Of a DNA stretch of 6,436 nt, positions 6,075 to 6,436 are shown piece by piece. Below the pieces are notes generated by a model. The model was not told the origin of the DNA. It saw only the letters and a list, made by a program, of their open reading frames with translations, and searched no databases. Made by a program: the position numbers and the translations under genes. Origin of the DNA: a bacterium (GTDB taxonomy: Bacteria; Planctomycetota; UBA11346); the NCBI GenBank assembly GCA_020049615.1, contig JAIFKN010000260.1, forward strand, positions 1 to 6,436, read 5' to 3'. Positions within the stretch are counted from its first letter, which is position 1. Every line of letters begins with the position of its first letter.

Positions 6075-6436
6075 TCAGCGCACCAGACCGCGCTCCTTCA
6101 TCCACACGGCATAGCTGCGGTCCTCGACCAGGATGTGGCCGGCCAACCAGTCCTTGAGGAATTGCATGACTTCCGCCGACAGCACCACCCGGCCGTCCAT
6201 GTACTGGTTGTGGAATTCGAGCACCCGGGTCACGAAAGCGTGGTGCTGCATGCGGTGGTCAGGAAAGGACGGATAGCCCTTCGCCGTCAGCATCTGCTCT
6301 TCGCTCTCGAAATGGACCTTGGTGTAGCTGATCAGCTGATGGATCGTGCGCTGCACGACCTCGCGGTCCTTGCCTGAGACCATCGCGTCATGCAGTTCAT
6401 TGATCGCGTCGACCAGGGTGAGGTGCTGGCGATCCA
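6075..6436 (-). CDS. Bacteriohemerythrin, C-terminal part (5' end off the window)
   Basis: Diiron, oxygen-binding four-helix-bundle protein; bacterial single-domain forms bind O2 for storage, delivery or sensing. 119 residues plus the TGA stop are visible on the minus strand; the start is beyond the right edge, so probably only 10-20 residues are missing if it is a single-domain form (usual length about 130-140). All seven iron ligands are present: His in DRQH at the visible start, His and Glu in YTKVHFESEE, two His in DHRMQHHAF, and His and Asp in WLAGHILVED. YPSFPDH and FLKDWLAGHI are typical family segments. The protein ends just after the last helix (MKERGLVR), so nothing is fused at the C-terminus; an N-terminal fusion cannot be excluded. 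It converges on the AraC gene. Confidence 0.93.
   Translation of the reverse strand, partial: DRQHLTLVDAINELHDAMVSGKDREVVQRTIHQLISYTKVHFESEEQMLTAKGYPSFPDHRMQHHAFVTRVLEFHNQYMDGRVVLSAEVMQFLKDWLAGHILVEDRSYAVWMKERGLVR

Overview
This is a GC-rich bacterial window (no RNA gene seen) carrying one partial housekeeping gene, a redox-relay membrane protein, a compact four-gene operon and a partial hemerythrin gene. Few genes have a strong Shine-Dalgarno sequence. The AspRS loop variant TPGGARN, the Gfo/Idh enzyme of the 'SEV' type, and the pairing of Gfo/Idh, GNAT and AraC genes fit a free-living high-GC bacterium of the Planctomycetota/Verrucomicrobiota/Lentisphaerota sort. That placement is an impression from family resemblance, not a demonstrated assignment.

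Layout. Positions 1-905 (minus) hold the N-terminal 301 codons of aspartyl-tRNA synthetase; its 3' end lies off the left edge. It is divergent from a dsbD-like gene (1048-2906, plus). The 142-bp gap between them contains a striking near-perfect 71-nt palindrome (966-1036) that can also fold as two smaller hairpins. The dsbD-like gene encodes a periplasmic DsbD-alpha-like domain, a thioredoxin domain with a CVNC motif, and an 8-TM DsbD core, in an order different from classical DsbD. It is interrupted by a one-base frameshift near 2271.

Positions 2979-5920 (plus) form an apparent operon: a half-size EamA/DMT-type membrane protein, a Gfo/Idh/MocA oxidoreductase (start and stop overlap as ATGA), a GNAT acetyltransferase (10 bp downstream, with the clearest Shine-Dalgarno in the window), and an AraC-family regulator (29 bp downstream, or overlapping if a TTG start is used). 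A reasonable reading is uptake or export, NAD-dependent conversion and possibly acetylation of a sugar-like compound under control of the co-transcribed AraC protein. The substrate cannot be told from sequence.

Positions 5921-6074 lie between convergent genes and hold a 21-codon ORF with a good ribosome-binding site that looks like the first residues of a peroxiredoxin. Positions 6075-6436 (minus) hold the C-terminal 119 residues of a bacteriohemerythrin with all seven iron ligands visible.

The most interesting points are the palindromic leader between aspS and dsbD, the permuted and frameshifted DsbD, the unusual catalytic motifs of the Gfo/Idh enzyme, and the peroxiredoxin-like micro-ORF. 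I see no clear evidence of a wholly new defence or mobile system here.
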